NCBI GenBank assembly: GCA_028826165.1
Contig: JAPDFW010000087.1
Location: 248,001-312,000 of the forward strand
Direction of reading: 5' to 3'
Origin: Anaeramoeba ignava
Taxonomy: Eukaryota > Metamonada > Anaeramoebidae
DNA length: 64,000 bases
Shown here: positions 22,305 to 34,436 of the stretch, one piece after another
How the letters are laid out: every line of letters starts with the position of its first letter
How positions within the stretch are numbered: the stretch's first letter is position 1
Notes under the pieces: model-generated
Databases searched by the model: none
What the model was told of the DNA's origin: nothing
The model's input: the letters and a program-made list of their open reading frames with translations, nothing else
Position numbers and translations under genes: made by a program

Positions 22305-25300
22305 TCATTTCTTAGTAAGCCCTCTTGTTTCAGCTAATTTATGCCTTCTTTTTACAGCATTAATCAATGAAATAATTGATTGAACCCATTTCTCTTTAAT
22401 TTCTGAACTTTCTGCATTAAATGTAACTTTGATATCTTGAATCTCTTGAGTTTTCCTAATTTTTCTACTTTTTTGAATATCTTGAATATCATTCTCAAGA
22501 ACATCATCTTCAAGAACATTTTTTTTATTAAGAACACAAAACAAATTGAAATATCTCTGGCTCTCTTTATTATTTTCCTTTTCTTGATCTTTTTTTGATG
22601 TTGATAATTTGGAAAATTCTTGCACATTTTGGTTTTGAACTTGAAAAGAGGTCTCATCATTGAATAAATTAATCAATTTAGTTTTAAAATTAATGGCAAT
22701 TTTTGATTTAAAATGCAAAATATCATCTTGTCTTTTTGCATTTTTTTTAAACAAATTTGCCCTATTTCTTTTGACTTTGGAGATGATTAAAAGATCATTA
22801 AAAAGAATACAATAGCGTTTTTTGATAGTGATTTTGGAGTGTTTTTTATGAACTTGATTAATGACAGTCATATCATCAACATTATTGCCTTCAAAAACAA
22901 GAAGATCACCATCCAAAATGAATCTTCGAGCCGGCGAACTTGCCAGACTGAATTTTTTATTCTTGAGAATACGGTTGAAACGCAGCACTTTTTCAATGTT
23001 TTCAGAATCCCTTTTGCGTTCGTTAATATAAGTTGCTATTTCTTGTGTTTTTTGCAAAGCGTGATAAAGATTGTTATAATCGGGATGATTTTCTGGTGTA
23101 TTTTCAACCAACTCACGCAAAAGTAGTGAATATCGCGGAATTCTTTGAATTGGCGTGATAAGCAGACTTTCTAGTGAAAGATTGCGGATTTCAGACTTTG
23201 TTTTTGCTTCTTCTAAAAACTTTACGAATTTCATGTTTTTTCCTTTTAGTTCATGAAGTGTAACTATTGATTGATTGTAATTGTTTATATATTGAGTGTA
23301 AATTTTGAAAAAAGGTGTCAATTCAAGGAAAATATCCCCGATTTTTTGCTCAAAATTCCACGGTTTTGGATGGAATCTTTCACGCAATTTGTTCAGAATA
23401 TTCTCGTTGACAACAAGTATATTTTCAATATCAGAAAATATTATCTTGATTTTAGCTTCTTGAATTAATTGAGTTTTTCTTAATGGATATAAATAGTGAT
23501 TTCTTGCGCATTTTAGCATTTCCACATATGCTATTTCTGTATCAAGAATTTCTTGTGAAATGTTCATTCTTTTCTTGATTATCTTTGTTTTTTTTCTTTG
23601 AAGAAACCCTCTTAAACTAGATTGAATTTTAATTGCGTTTTCTCTTCTGACATCTTCTGTTAATTTCTTATTCAAATCTTCGTTATTTAATACTTTTGTT
23701 GAAAGTAATTCCTTTAAAAGTTGATTTTCTTTTTCCGTTGTGATTTTTGCTCTTCTTGATTGATCATAAATTTCCTCAACTTTTTGATTTAGATCTTGAT
23801 AGTTTATTTTGTATTCTTCCATTTCTTTTTTTGTTTTTTGTAATTCTGTTGTTTTGTTCCATATTTCTTTTGAAATGATTTTTTGCATTTCATTTTTGAC
23901 TAAATCTTGTTGATTTTTTGGAATAAAATTCTCAAGAATAAGTGTTATTTTTTCTTCGTTACTAAGATTCTCTTTAATTGGGAAAATTTTTTTGAATTTT
24001 TGTTTTGGTTTTTTGTTTGTTTTGTCATCAAAGTTTGCAAATTCTTTAGCAAAGTCTATTTGGTTTTGATTTTGATTTTGATTTTCATTTTTAATTTGAT
24101 TTTCATTTTGATTTTTATTTTGATTTTCATTTTGATTTTGATTTTGATTTTGATTTTCATTTTGATTTTTAATTTGATTTTCATTTTTAATTTGATTTTC
24201 ATTTTGATTTTCAATTTGATTTTGATTTTCAATTTTAATTTCATTTTGATTTTCATTTTGATTTTCATTTTGATTTTCAATTATATTTGTAAATCCATTT
24301 ATCATTGATAAATTTTGTTGTTTTTTATTCTGAAGTTCTCTTTGCCAAGGTGCAAGATTATCAGGAACAATAGATAAAATTGAATTACTTCTTTTGCGCA
24401 TTTTTAAAGGTGAAATATTACTATCTTTAGATGAACGTTCCAAATTATTTTTAACTAAATCACCAAATGATATTTTATTTTCTTTCATTTGAGCGATTGT
24501 ATCACTTAATATTTTGATTTCCTTTTCTTTTTCACTAACACTTTGTGAAAGTAAACTGTTTTGTGAATTCAAATAATTAAACTTTTGATTTATTTCTTGT
24601 GATTGAAGCCTGAGTAACCGATTCTCTTTTGTTAATTGTCTAATCGTTTTGACATCTTGTGATTTTGTTTTTAATTGTTGTTTCAACTTCTCATTCTCAA
24701 TTTTAATTTGATTTACTTCTTTTTCTACCATTTCTTTTTCTTTTTCTAAATTTCCTATTTTTTCATTCAAATTTTTGTTTTGTGAATTAAGATGTTTAAT
24801 TTCTGATTCATTTTCTTTGATCGAATTTTCTAATTTTTCCGTTCTTTTGTTTTTTGTTTTGAAATTTTCTTTTAATTTTTTATATTTTTGATGTTTGTTT
24901 TGAAGTTTTTGGATTTGTGATAAATATTTTTGTTTTTGGGTTTCCATTTCATTTTGAATTTTTTCTAAATTTTTTTGATTTTCAATTTCTTTTTCTTTTA
25001 GGATTTGAATTTGGGTTTGAATTTCTTTTTGAATTTGATTTTCATTTTTGATTTGGTTTTGAATTTGGCTTTGAATTTCATTTTGATTTTGAATTTCAGT
25101 TTTGATTTCATTTTTAATTTGAATTTCACTTTCAATTTCGTTTTGAATTTCATTTTGAATTTCATTTTTGATTTCATTTTGATTTTCAATTTGATTTTTA
25201 TTTTTATTTTGATTTTCAATTTTATCCAAATTTTGAATTTCATTTTGAATTTTGGTTTCAATTTCCATATGATTATGATTTTGATTTTGATTTTGATTTT

Positions 25301-26252
25301 GATTTTGATTTTGTTCTTGCTTTAGATTTTCAATAGTATTCGAAAGAACTAAAATTTCTTTTAACTTATCTTTAATAACATTTGTTAAATAAGTAATTTT
25401 AAATTCCAATTTTTGACTATGATATTGAGAACTAATTAGTTCTTTTTCAAGATTTTGAATCTTTTTTTCCATTTCTTGATTAATTTTTATAAAATCAGAG
25501 GTATTAATTTCTTTTTTCTTTGTTTTTTTATGAACAATTTTTTTCTGTTCATTTTCTTGATTAATTTTATGATTTTTTTGAATAATTTTATGTTGATTTT
25601 TATTTTGATTTTGATTTTCATTTTTTTGATTTGGATTTTTTTGATTTGGGTTTTGAGAACTTTTTTTTACAAGTTTTTTATATTTAGGTTTGTATTTATT
25701 CGTATTTACATTTTGATTACTTTGAACAACTTTTTTGATTTTTTTTACAGGATGTTTTGAAATTTCATTTGATTTAGAAATTTCATTTGATCTAGAAATT
25801 TCATTTGATTTTGAAACAACTTTTTCTTCTTTAGAAATTATTTTTGCTTTTTTTTTAACATTTTGTTTCTTATTTGCTATATTTTTTTTGCCAAGCGAAA
25901 TTATTTTTTTCTTCCCAAAAAGAATTTCTTGTGTTTCTTTTGGTTTTTGTTTTGGAATAATTTTTGGAAGTTGAGATTTATAAGTTATTTTGCTTGGCGA
26001 ACGTGATCTTATTTTGTTTGAAGGAAGAAAAGATTTTTTTTGCATTTGATTTAATGATTTTTTTAATTTCACTTGTTTTTTTGTTTCTTTTGTTTTTTTG
26101 GGAATTGTTTTTTGTGTATTTTGTTGTGGAATGTTATTTTGTATGTTTTCTGTAAATGTCTGTTGTATAAAATCAAGTCTTTTTCTTTGCTTTTCAATTG
26201 TTTCCATAAGTGAAATGAGTTTTTCTGAATTACTTGTTAAAACTGTGCTCAT
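22305..26252 (-). CDS. RhoGEF (DH-PH) with long coiled coil and IQ motif
   Basis: Predicted 1315-residue Rho-family guanine nucleotide exchange factor. The N-terminal ~250 residues are Lys/Ser-rich. Long coiled-coil segments fill ~255-620 and ~780-870 and are interrupted by NQ/NE tracts. An IQ motif (AIKIQSSLRGFLQRKKTK) at ~870 could bind calmodulin. The DH domain (~895-1085) starts ISQEILDTEIAYVEMLK and includes the signature helix SLESLLITPIQRIPRYSLLL. The PH domain (~1095-1300) has LDGDLLVFEG, KKRYCILFNDLLIISKVK and a closing amphipathic helix (KEKWVQSIISLINAVKRR). These are all the elements needed for exchange activity on a Rac/Rho GTPase. Intronless despite its length. Large multi-domain RhoGEF sets are typical of amoeboid protists. 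Confidence 0.95.
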   Translation of the reverse strand: MSTVLTSNSEKLISLMETIEKQRKRLDFIQQTFTENIQNNIPQQNTQKTIPKKTKETKKQVKLKKSLNQMQKKSFLPSNKIRSRSPSKITYKSQLPKIIPKQKPKETQEILFGKKKIISLGKKNIANKKQNVKKKAKIISKEEKVVSKSNEISRSNEISKSNEISKHPVKKIKKVVQSNQNVNTNKYKPKYKKLVKKSSQNPNQKNPNQKNENQNQNKNQHKIIQKNHKINQENEQKKIVHKKTKKKEINTSDFIKINQEMEKKIQNLEKELISSQYHSQKLEFKITYLTNVIKDKLKEILVLSNTIENLKQEQNQNQNQNQNQNHNHMEIETKIQNEIQNLDKIENQNKNKNQIENQNEIKNEIQNEIQNEIESEIQIKNEIKTEIQNQNEIQSQIQNQIKNENQIQKEIQTQIQILKEKEIENQKNLEKIQNEMETQKQKYLSQIQKLQNKHQKYKKLKENFKTKNKRTEKLENSIKENESEIKHLNSQNKNLNEKIGNLEKEKEMVEKEVNQIKIENEKLKQQLKTKSQDVKTIRQLTKENRLLRLQSQEINQKFNYLNSQNSLLSQSVSEKEKEIKILSDTIAQMKENKISFGDLVKNNLERSSKDSNISPLKMRKRSNSILSIVPDNLAPWQRELQNKKQQNLSMINGFTNIIENQNENQNENQNEIKIENQNQIENQNENQIKNENQIKNQNENQNQNQNQNENQNKNQNENQIKNENQNQNQNQIDFAKEFANFDDKTNKKPKQKFKKIFPIKENLSNEEKITLILENFIPKNQQDLVKNEMQKIISKEIWNKTTELQKTKKEMEEYKINYQDLNQKVEEIYDQSRRAKITTEKENQLLKELLSTKVLNNEDLNKKLTEDVRRENAIKIQSSLRGFLQRKKTKIIKKRMNISQEILDTEIAYVEMLKCARNHYLYPLRKTQLIQEAKIKIIFSDIENILVVNENILNKLRERFHPKPWNFEQKIGDIFLELTPFFKIYTQYINNYNQSIVTLHELKGKNMKFVKFLEEAKTKSEIRNLSLESLLITPIQRIPRYSLLLRELVENTPENHPDYNNLYHALQKTQEIATYINERKRDSENIEKVLRFNRILKNKKFSLASSPARRFILDGDLLVFEGNNVDDMTVINQVHKKHSKITIKKRYCILFNDLLIISKVKRNRANLFKKNAKRQDDILHFKSKIAINFKTKLINLFNDETSFQVQNQNVQEFSKLSTSKKDQEKENNKESQRYFNLFCVLNKKNVLEDDVLENDIQDIQKSRKIRKTQEIQDIKVTFNAESSEIKEKWVQSIISLINAVKRRHKLAETRGLTKK

Positions 26253-26676
26253 TTTTTTTTTTTTAAAGAATTAATTTGCGAAAATATAACAAAAAAACCA
26301 ACAAGAAAAGTAAAATTAGCAAAATGAAAAAAATGATTTTAGTTTTTTTACAAGCAAAAAAAAAAAGGAGAAAAAAATGTTTTAATTTCCTAAATTATTA
26401 TTAAAAAGATTAAAAAAAAAATAAAAAGGAAAAATTTCAAAATTAAATTTTTTTTTCTCTTTTTTTTTGATTAATTAATTAATTAAGGAAAATTTTTAAA
26501 AAGAAAAAGAGAAATTTTAAATTAAGTTGTTTTTGTTTCTATTGAAATTAAAGGAAAGAATAGACCTAAAAAATTAAATAAAAAATTTAAATAAAAAATT
26601 TAAATAAAAAAAATTAATTAAAAAAAGTGGAACAAAATATTTTACAAAGATAGTCAAAATTGAAATGAGATAATTA
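26253..26676. other. Intergenic spacer
   Basis: Homopolymer-rich spacer between two minus-strand genes. It contains AAAAAAGTGGAACAAAA at 26621-26637, which recurs elsewhere in the window. No gene seen. Confidence 0.5.
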
Positions 26677-29259
26677 TTAGATGGCCTTATAAGTTTGATT
26701 TCTTTTATCTTTTTTAAAACGATGAAAGAACCAACCACCGATAAAAGTAGCAGCGCCAACCAAACTAACAGATAAGAAAACATAACCGCCTTTCAAACCA
26801 GAACTTGATGAAGTAGGAATTGGTGTTTCTGTTGGACATGGTGAAATTGTGGGACATGGAGGCCATGTATAGCATGGTGTTGGTGTTGGTGGAAATGGAT
26901 CAAAATAACATCCATATTGACTTACGAATGTAACTTCCGTTATTGGGGGAGTTGCTGAAATATCCTCATTAATTTCAACAATTTCACCTTAAATATTAAA
27001 TAAATTAAATAATAAATAAATTAAATATTAAATAAATATTAAATGAATATTAAATATTAAATAAATATTAAATAAATATTAAATAAATATTAAATAAATA
27101 TTAAATAAATATTAAATATTAAATAAATATTAAATAATAAATAAATTAAATATTAAATAAATATTAAATAAATATTAAATAAATATTAAATAAATATTAA
27201 ATAAATATTAAATCAATATTAAATCAATATTAAATAAATATTAAATAAATATTAAATAAATATTAAATAAATATTAAATCAATATTAAATCAATATTAAA
27301 TGAATATTAAAAATTATATATTAAATATTAAATAAATTTTAAATATTATATATTAAATATTAAATATTAAATATTAAATAAATATTAATTTTTTCCTACC
27401 AATTCCTGAATCTGGATCACAAATAAAATCATATCTTAAATTGTGTGATGTTTGATTTTGTGGATCTATAAATTGATATTCAAGTGAAATTCCATCATTA
27501 ATATCTGTAGAACCTGTTAAATACATATAAGAAGAATGATTTAAATCGCCAAGTTGATGACAAAATCCAAAGAGATCTAAACGCCAACCAGGAGAAGTAT
27601 TTGGTATACAACACTAATTATAATTATTATTTTACAAATTAAATCAAATTAAATCAAATCAAATCAAATTAAATTAAATTAAATTAAATTAAATTAAATC
27701 AAATCAAATTAAATTAAATTAAATTAAATCAAATTAAATCAAATATTTAAATTAAATTAAATTAAATATTCAAATTAAATCAAATTAAATATTTAAATTA
27801 AATTAAATCAAATTAAATATTTAAAATTAAATCAAAATAATAATAAATTAAATAAAATTAAATATTTAAATTAAATCAAATTAAATATTTAAATTAAATC
27901 AAATTAAATATTTAAATTAAATCAAATTAAATATTTAAATTAAATCAAATTAAATATTTAAATTAAATTAAATCAAATTAAATTAAATTAAATTAAATTA
28001 AATCAAATCAAATCAAATCAAATTAAATTAAATCAAATTAAATTAAATTAAATCAAATTAAACCAAATCAAATTAAATTAAATTAAATTAAATTAAATTA
28101 AATCAAATTAAATATTTAAATCAAATTACAGGACAAGATGGATCTTCATCATAATTTTGGCAAATAGTTAAGAAATAAGTATCGTTTTGAATATAATTAT
28201 AATAATAATATTCGCTTTTCAATTTTGTAAGATCGAAAAATTCATTTCCGAAAATTGTTTTGCATAAAGTTGGATCAGGTGTTGGACTTGGTTCTGGTGA
28301 TGGAGTTGGTTCTAAACAAGAAAGGTATGTTGCAACATTTATTTGAATATAAGGTGGTGTACTCTCAAGATATTCAAATGCTGATATTATTTCAAATGTT
28401 TCTTTTTCATTGCAAAACATGTTATATTGCATAGAACGAATTACATTTTGTGATCCATCTAATATTTCATAAGTAAGATTCACTCCAACTGAAACTACAT
28501 CTGGATCTAATAAATTCAAATCATTTTAAATTTTAATTTTTGATTTTTGATTTTTGAATTAAATATTAAATTGAATTGAATATTAAATTAAATTGAATAT
28601 TGAATTGAATATTAAATTGGATATTGAATTAAATATTAAATTGAATATTGAATTGAATTGAATATTAAATTGAATATTGAATTGAATATTGAATTGAATA
28701 TTAAATTGAATATTGAATTGAATATTGAATTGAATATTAAATTGAATTAAATTGAATATTGAATTGAATATTAAATTAAATTGAATATTAAATTGAATTA
28801 AATTGAATATTAAATTGAATTAAATTGAATATTAAATTAAATATTAAATTGATTTTTGAATTGAATTAAATTGAATTAAATATTGAATTAAATTAAATTG
28901 AATTGAATATTAAATTAAATATTGAATTTTTAATTGAAAATACCAATGTGATTCCAAATTTCACTGTTTGAAAAAGATCCCCAATTAACACAATCAGTTT
29001 GATTATAAGTAATTCCTGTAAAATTATTTGAAGTATTACAACAAGAACATTGATTTGGGGAAATTGAACCTAATGGACCACAAAGATTTATAAAATAACG
29101 AATTTGTTCATCAAGATCATAATATTGATAATTTGAACCAATTTTTTGTGCTGTAGTAAAATTATAAGTATGTGTAGAGGTTTGCCAAACACAAACTTCA
29201 GCAGAAGATAAATGAATAAAAGAAAAAAGAAAAAAGAAAAAGAAAAAATTTTTATTCAT
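26677..29259 (-). CDS. Type I membrane protein with two MRH-like (mannose-6-phosphate receptor homology) repeats, 4 exons
   Basis: Exons in transcription order: 29259-28944, 28506-28130, 27613-27400 and 26987-26677. They join in frame to 405 residues. A signal peptide (NFFFFFFLFSFIHLSSAE) starts the protein. Two cysteine-rich repeats follow, each with the MRH order: opening Cys, tyrosine-rich strand (YDLDEQIRYFINLCGPL; YYYYNYIQNDTYFLTICQNY), a CC pair (CSCCN; CPVCCIP), a VNLTYEILDG / ISLEYQFIDP strand and a late FC or FIC. Several N-x-T/S sites are present. Pro/Thr linkers separate the repeats from one TM helix (~365-388) and a short basic tail (HRFKKDKRNQTYKAI). Likely a sorting or glycan-binding receptor of the secretory/endolysosomal route, or an ATG27-like protein. 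Sugar-contact residues cannot be confirmed by eye. Confidence 0.8.
26988..27399 (-). repeat. Intron 3 of MRH-like gene: ATTAAATAAAT array
   Basis: Intron composed of an 11-bp-type ATTAAATAAAT repeat on the + strand. In transcript sense the donor is GTAGGA and the acceptor TAAG. Confidence 0.85.
27614..28129 (-). repeat. Intron 2 of MRH-like gene: AAATTAAATC array
   Basis: Intron of 5- and 10-bp AAATT/AAATC units. Sense donor GTAATT, acceptor TTAG. Sequence differs from introns 1 and 3 of the same gene. Confidence 0.85.
28507..28943 (-). repeat. Intron 1 of MRH-like gene: ATTGAATATTAA array
   Basis: Intron of ATTGAATATTAAATTGAAT-type units. Sense donor GTATTT, acceptor TTAG. Confidence 0.85.
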
Positions 29260-29269
29260 TTTTGAAAAA

Positions 29270-30165
29270 TGAAAAATGAAAAATGAAAAATGAAAAATTA
29301 AAAATGAAAAATTAAATCAATTTCCAAATTAAATTCAAAATCAATTTCAAAATCAAATATTTAAATCAATTTCCAAATAAATTTCCAAATAAATTTCCAA
29401 ATCAATTTCAAAATAAATTTCAAAATCAATTTCAAAATCAATTTCAAAATCAATTTCTAAATCAATTTCAAAATCAATTTCCAAATCAATTTCCAAAATC
29501 AATTTCCAAATCAATTTCAAAATCAAATATTTAAATCAATTTCCAAATCAATTTCCAAATCAATTTCAAAATCAATTTCAAAATCAATTTCCAAATCAAT
29601 TTCCAAATCAATTTCAAAATCAATTTCAAAATCAATTTCAAAATCAAATATTTAAATCAATTTCAAAATCAATTTCCAAAATCAATTTCAAAATCAATTT
29701 CCAAAATCAATTTCAAAATCAATTTCCAAATCAATTTCAAAATCAATTTCCAAATCAATTTCCAAATCAATTTCAAAATCAAATATTTAAATCAATTTCA
29801 AAATCAATTTCCAAATCAATTTCAAAATCAATTTCAAAATCAAATATTTAAATCAATTTCAAAATCAATTTCCAAATCAATTTCAAAATCAATTTCAAAA
29901 TCAATTTCAAAATCAATTTCAAAATCAATTTCAAAATAAATTTCAAAATCAATTTCAAAATCAATTTCCTAAACCAATTTCCAAATCAATTTCCAAATCA
30001 ATCTCCAAATCAATTTCAAAATCAAATATTTAAATCAATTTCAAAATCAATTTCCAAATCAATTTCAAAATCAATTTCAAAATCAAATATTTAAATCAAT
30101 TTCAAAATCAAAATCAATTTCCAAATTAATTTCAAAATCAATTTCAAAATTAAAATAACAAAAAA
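29270..30165. repeat. ~0.9 kb array, 12-bp unit AATCAATTTCAA/CA
   Basis: Units AATCAATTTCAA and AATCAATTTCCA with occasional AATCAAATATTT interruptions fill the divergent intergenic region. The AAAAAGTGGAATT just after it (30174-) lies ~100 bases upstream of the next start codon. Confidence 0.85.
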
Positions 30166-30274
30166 ATTTAAATAAAAAGTGGAATTTTATTTATTTTTCC
30201 TTTTTTATTTTTTCATTTTTCATTTTTCATTTTTCATTTTTCCTTTTTTCATTTTTCATTTTTGTTCTAAAATT

Positions 30275-33200
30275 ATGAATCGACACAACAGAAGAGGTTT
30301 TAAAAATTCACCAAATCGTAAATTCCGAAACCAAAAGCCGTTTCACAAAGGAAGAAAACAAAGAGATCATTTCAAAAAAATTACAGGAGAAGTTTATTTA
30401 ATGGCTTATGCAGTTTCTAACGTTGTTTCTGATAATGAAGTTCAATTAGAATTTAGAATTCGTAACAAACATTTCCAAACAAAACCTGAAAAATCACATG
30501 GTTCTCAAGTTTTATTTCAGGAAGAATTTAAACAAGAATCTCACATGTTTCAAAATCCTCAAACTGGATTTTATCGAAGAACACCACTTGAAATCAAACT
30601 TTTTGAAGTAACTTTTATTTAAAAATTAAATTAAGAATTTTAATTAAAAAATTCAATTAAAAAATTCAATTAAAAATTTAATTAAAAATTCAATTAAAAA
30701 TTTAATTAAAAATTCAATTAATAATTCAATTAATAATTCATTTAATAATTCATTTAAAAATTTAATTAAAAATTCAATTAAAAATTTAATTAATAATTAA
30801 ATTAATAATTCAATTAATAATTCAATTAATAATTTAATTAAAAATTCATTTAATAATTTAATAAATTCATTTTGAATCTCCTTTTTTTTTTAGGTTACAG
30901 AACCAGTTTTTAATTCTTATGAAGAATATGAAAAGATAAAGAGAATTCAAATTCATAAAAGTAGACCTCGTTTATCATCTGAAGAAATTACTACAAAAAT
31001 TATGGCAGGTTGGAAAAAAATTCAACAAAATGTAATTTTCCGAATTTCCTTTTTTAATTTTAATTTTAATTTTAATTTTAATTTTAATTTTAATTTTAAT
31101 TTTAATTTTAAATTTAATTTTAATTTAAATTTTAATTTTAATTTTAATTTTATTTTTAATTTTAATTTTAATTTTAATTTTAATTTTATTTTTAATTTTA
31201 ATTTTAATTTTAATTTTAATTTTAATTTTAATTTTAATTTTAATTTTAATTTTAATTTTAATTTTAATTTTAATTTTGATTTTTAATTTTAATTTTAATT
31301 TTAATTTTAATTTTAATTTTAAATTTTTAAATTAATTTTAATTTTAATTTAGAAAAAGCCAGCAAAACCAAAACGGAAATTCATTTCAAATGCGAAAATA
31401 GAAATTGGGAATATTTTCACATACCAAAAAGCATTACCAATAGTTGTTAAATTGAAAACGAAAAAACTATTACAACAATCACTTTTTATATTTATTCGAG
31501 GATATCCATCAACTTCTTTACCATTAAGAGAAGATTGGCTTTCAAACGAAATTAGAAGTAGTTTATCGAATTTGAATACAAAAATATTTTCAGAAGGTTC
31601 AATTAATGAATCCAATTTAGAAGACAAGAACGAAAGTGATAGTGATTCTGATGATAGCGATGATAATGATGATGATGGTGACTCTGATAATGATGATGAC
31701 TCTGGTAATGATGGTAATGATAATGGTAATGATAATAGTAATGATAATAGTAATGATAATAGTAATGATAATCAAAGTATTGAATCAAAATTCACCGTTA
31801 AACATGAACCTGAACCTATTGATAGTAACTTCAATTTAATTGAAAATCTTGGAAGACCTGAAGTTATTGAATTAAAACATACAAGAAAACCTAAACCACC
31901 TAAAGTTAATTTATCTTTCAAAAAAACAAATTTCAGATATTTAATTATAAATAATATTTAATTATAATATTTATTTATAATATTTATTTTAATATTTATA
32001 ATATTTATTTATAATATTTATAATATTTATTTAATTATAATATTTATTTATAATATTTATTTATAATATTTATTTTATATATTTATTTATAATATTTATT
32101 TAATATTTATAATATTTATTTATAATATTTATTTATAATATTTATTTATAATATTTATAATATTTATAATATTTATTTATAATATTTATTTTATAATATT
32201 TATTTATTTATAATATTTATAATATTTATTTATTTATAATATTTATTTATATTTATTTTATTTATAATATTTATTTATAATATTTAATTTATAATATTTA
32301 TTTATATATTTATTTATAATATTTATTTATTTATAATATTTATAATATTATTTATAATATTTATAATATATTTATTTTGTTTTAATATTTATTTATAATA
32401 TTTATAATATTTATTTATAATATTTATAATATTTATAATTTTTTATAATATTTTATTTATAATATTTATTTATAATATTTTATTTATATTATTAATAATT
32501 TATAATATTTATTATATTTATAATATTTATTTATAATATTTATTTAATATTTATAATATTTATTTATAATATTTATTTTTAATATTTTTTATAATTTATT
32601 TTAATATTTATTTATAATGTTATTTATTTATTTGTTTATATTTTTTTTTATAATATTTTTAATATTTTATTATAATATTTATTTATAATATTTATTTATA
32701 ATATTTATTTATAATATTTATTTATAATATTTATAATATTTATTTATAATAATATTTATTTATAATATTTATTTATAATATTTATTATTTTATTTATAAT
32801 ATTTATTTTAATATTTTATAATATTTATTTATTTATAATAATTTTTTAATTATTATTTATATTAATTTTTATAATATTTTATATTTATTTTTTATATATT
32901 TATTTATAATATTTATATAATATTTATAATATTTATTTTATTTATTTTTTATAATATTTAATATTTATTTAATATTTATTTATTTATTTATTATAATATT
33001 ATAAATTTTATAATATTTATTTTTTATTACATTTATATTTTATTTATTTTATAATTTTATTTTATAATTTTATTTTATATTTAATTTTTGTTTATAATAT
33101 TTTATTTATAATATTTATTTATAATAAATATTTATTTATAATATTTATTTTATAATATTTATAATTATTTATAATATTTATTTATAATATTTATTTATAA

Positions 33201-33755
33201 TATTTAATTATAATATTTATAATAATTATTTATAATAATTATATAATATATTTATAATTTTTAATTTTATAATATTTATTTTATATTATTTTTTATTTTA
33301 ATATTTATTTATAATATTTATAATAATATTTATTATAATATTTATAATATTTTTATATAATATTTATAATATTTATTTATAATATTTAATTATAATATTT
33401 ATTATATTTATTTATATAATATTTATAATATTTATTTATAATATTTATTTATAATATTTATTTATAATAATATTTATAATATTTATTTATATAATATTTA
33501 TTTAATATTTATTAGGATGATCAAGAAAGAAAATTTTTAGAGAAAATTAAAAAATTAAAATCTCAAAATAGGTCATTAAAGAATAAGGTTTCTGAATTAG
33601 AAGAATTACTTTCAAAACAAACACCAACACAAATACCAACACAAATATCAACACCAACACCAATACCAGACTATTCCGATAAAAATAACACTAATGAAGC
33701 AGAAGAAGCTTTACTTCGAGTTGTTTCTTTAATCAAACAATTTGAAAAAGCTTAA
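30275..33755 (+). CDS. Unknown basic/acidic protein, possibly HMG-box-like (probably 4 exons)
   Basis: I chose the ATG at 30275 because upstream in-frame codons only translate T-rich flank. Exons 30275-30607 and 30894-31031 and an exon from 31353 are in phase 0 and join cleanly. They encode a basic N-terminus (NRHNRRGFKNSPNRKFRNQK), a helical stretch SYEEYEKIKRIQIHKSRPRL followed by EEITTKIMAGWKKI (HMG-box-like, tentative), then LKTKKLLQQSLFIFIRGYPS and a long Asp/Asn/Ser acidic region. The end of exon 3 is uncertain: the frame closes at 31961, but a donor at 31905 (GTTAAT) would join in phase to 33516-33755. That last exon encodes a coiled coil (KIKKLKSQNRSLKNKVSELE) and has no start codon of its own. 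Alternating basic and acidic character suggests a nuclear protein. Family not recognised. Confidence 0.6.
31032..31352 (+). repeat. Intron of unknown gene: AATTTT hexamer array
   Basis: Intron with donor GTAATT and acceptor TTAG, almost purely AATTTT repeats. The open NFNF frame through it is an artefact. Confidence 0.85.
31962..33515 (+). repeat. ~1.5 kb TTTATAATATTTA array (probable intron)
   Basis: Irregular AATATTTATTTATAATATTT repeat, pure A/T over long stretches, ending in ATTAG before a spliced-looking terminal exon. If intronic, it is the longest intron in the window. Confidence 0.7.
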
Positions 33756-34436
33756 TTTCAAAACAAAACAAATTTAATCATTTCAAATTTAATTCTAAAT
33801 TCAATTTTAAATCTAATTCCTTTATTTGGATCTTTATTCAAAACAACTTTTAAATTCATTTCAACATTTTTCCAAAATTTTTCCTTAATTTTTTTTTCCC
33901 TTTCAAAAAACAGTTTATTTTTTTTTTTTTTGATCTCAATTTTCGCAATTTTTTTTTTAATAAAAAAATCCACTTATTTTAATTTAATTTTTGAATTAAA
34001 TTTTAATTATAAATTAATAAGAAATTTAATTTAAACTAAATTATTATTTTTTGATCTAAATTTAATTTAATTTAATTTAATTTAATTTAATTTAATTTAA
34101 TTTAATTTAATATAAATCTTTTTTTCTTTTTTCTTTTTCTTTTAATTTAAATAAAAAAAAAAATTCAAAATTACTAAAAAATGACTACATTTTGCCTTCA
34201 AAAAAAAAATAAAAAAAATTTGATCTTTTTTTAATTTTTTTTTTTCTTATTTAAATTTTAAATTAATTTAAATTAAAAAAATAATAAAATTCACTTTTTG
34301 TTCTTCTCTTTTAAATTTCTTTTTTTTTTTTAATTTTTATCATTTTTTTCACTTTTCAAATCCTTTTTAAATTTAAAAAAAATCCCCATTCCAAAAACAA
34401 AAAAAAAACAATTTATAATTTAAATTATAAATTAAA
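33756..34436. other. Intergenic spacer
   Basis: Spacer with a TTTAA repeat near 34060-34110 and homopolymer tracts. It holds the 5' flank of the SANT gene, including a CCCC block near 34385. No gene seen. Confidence 0.5.
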
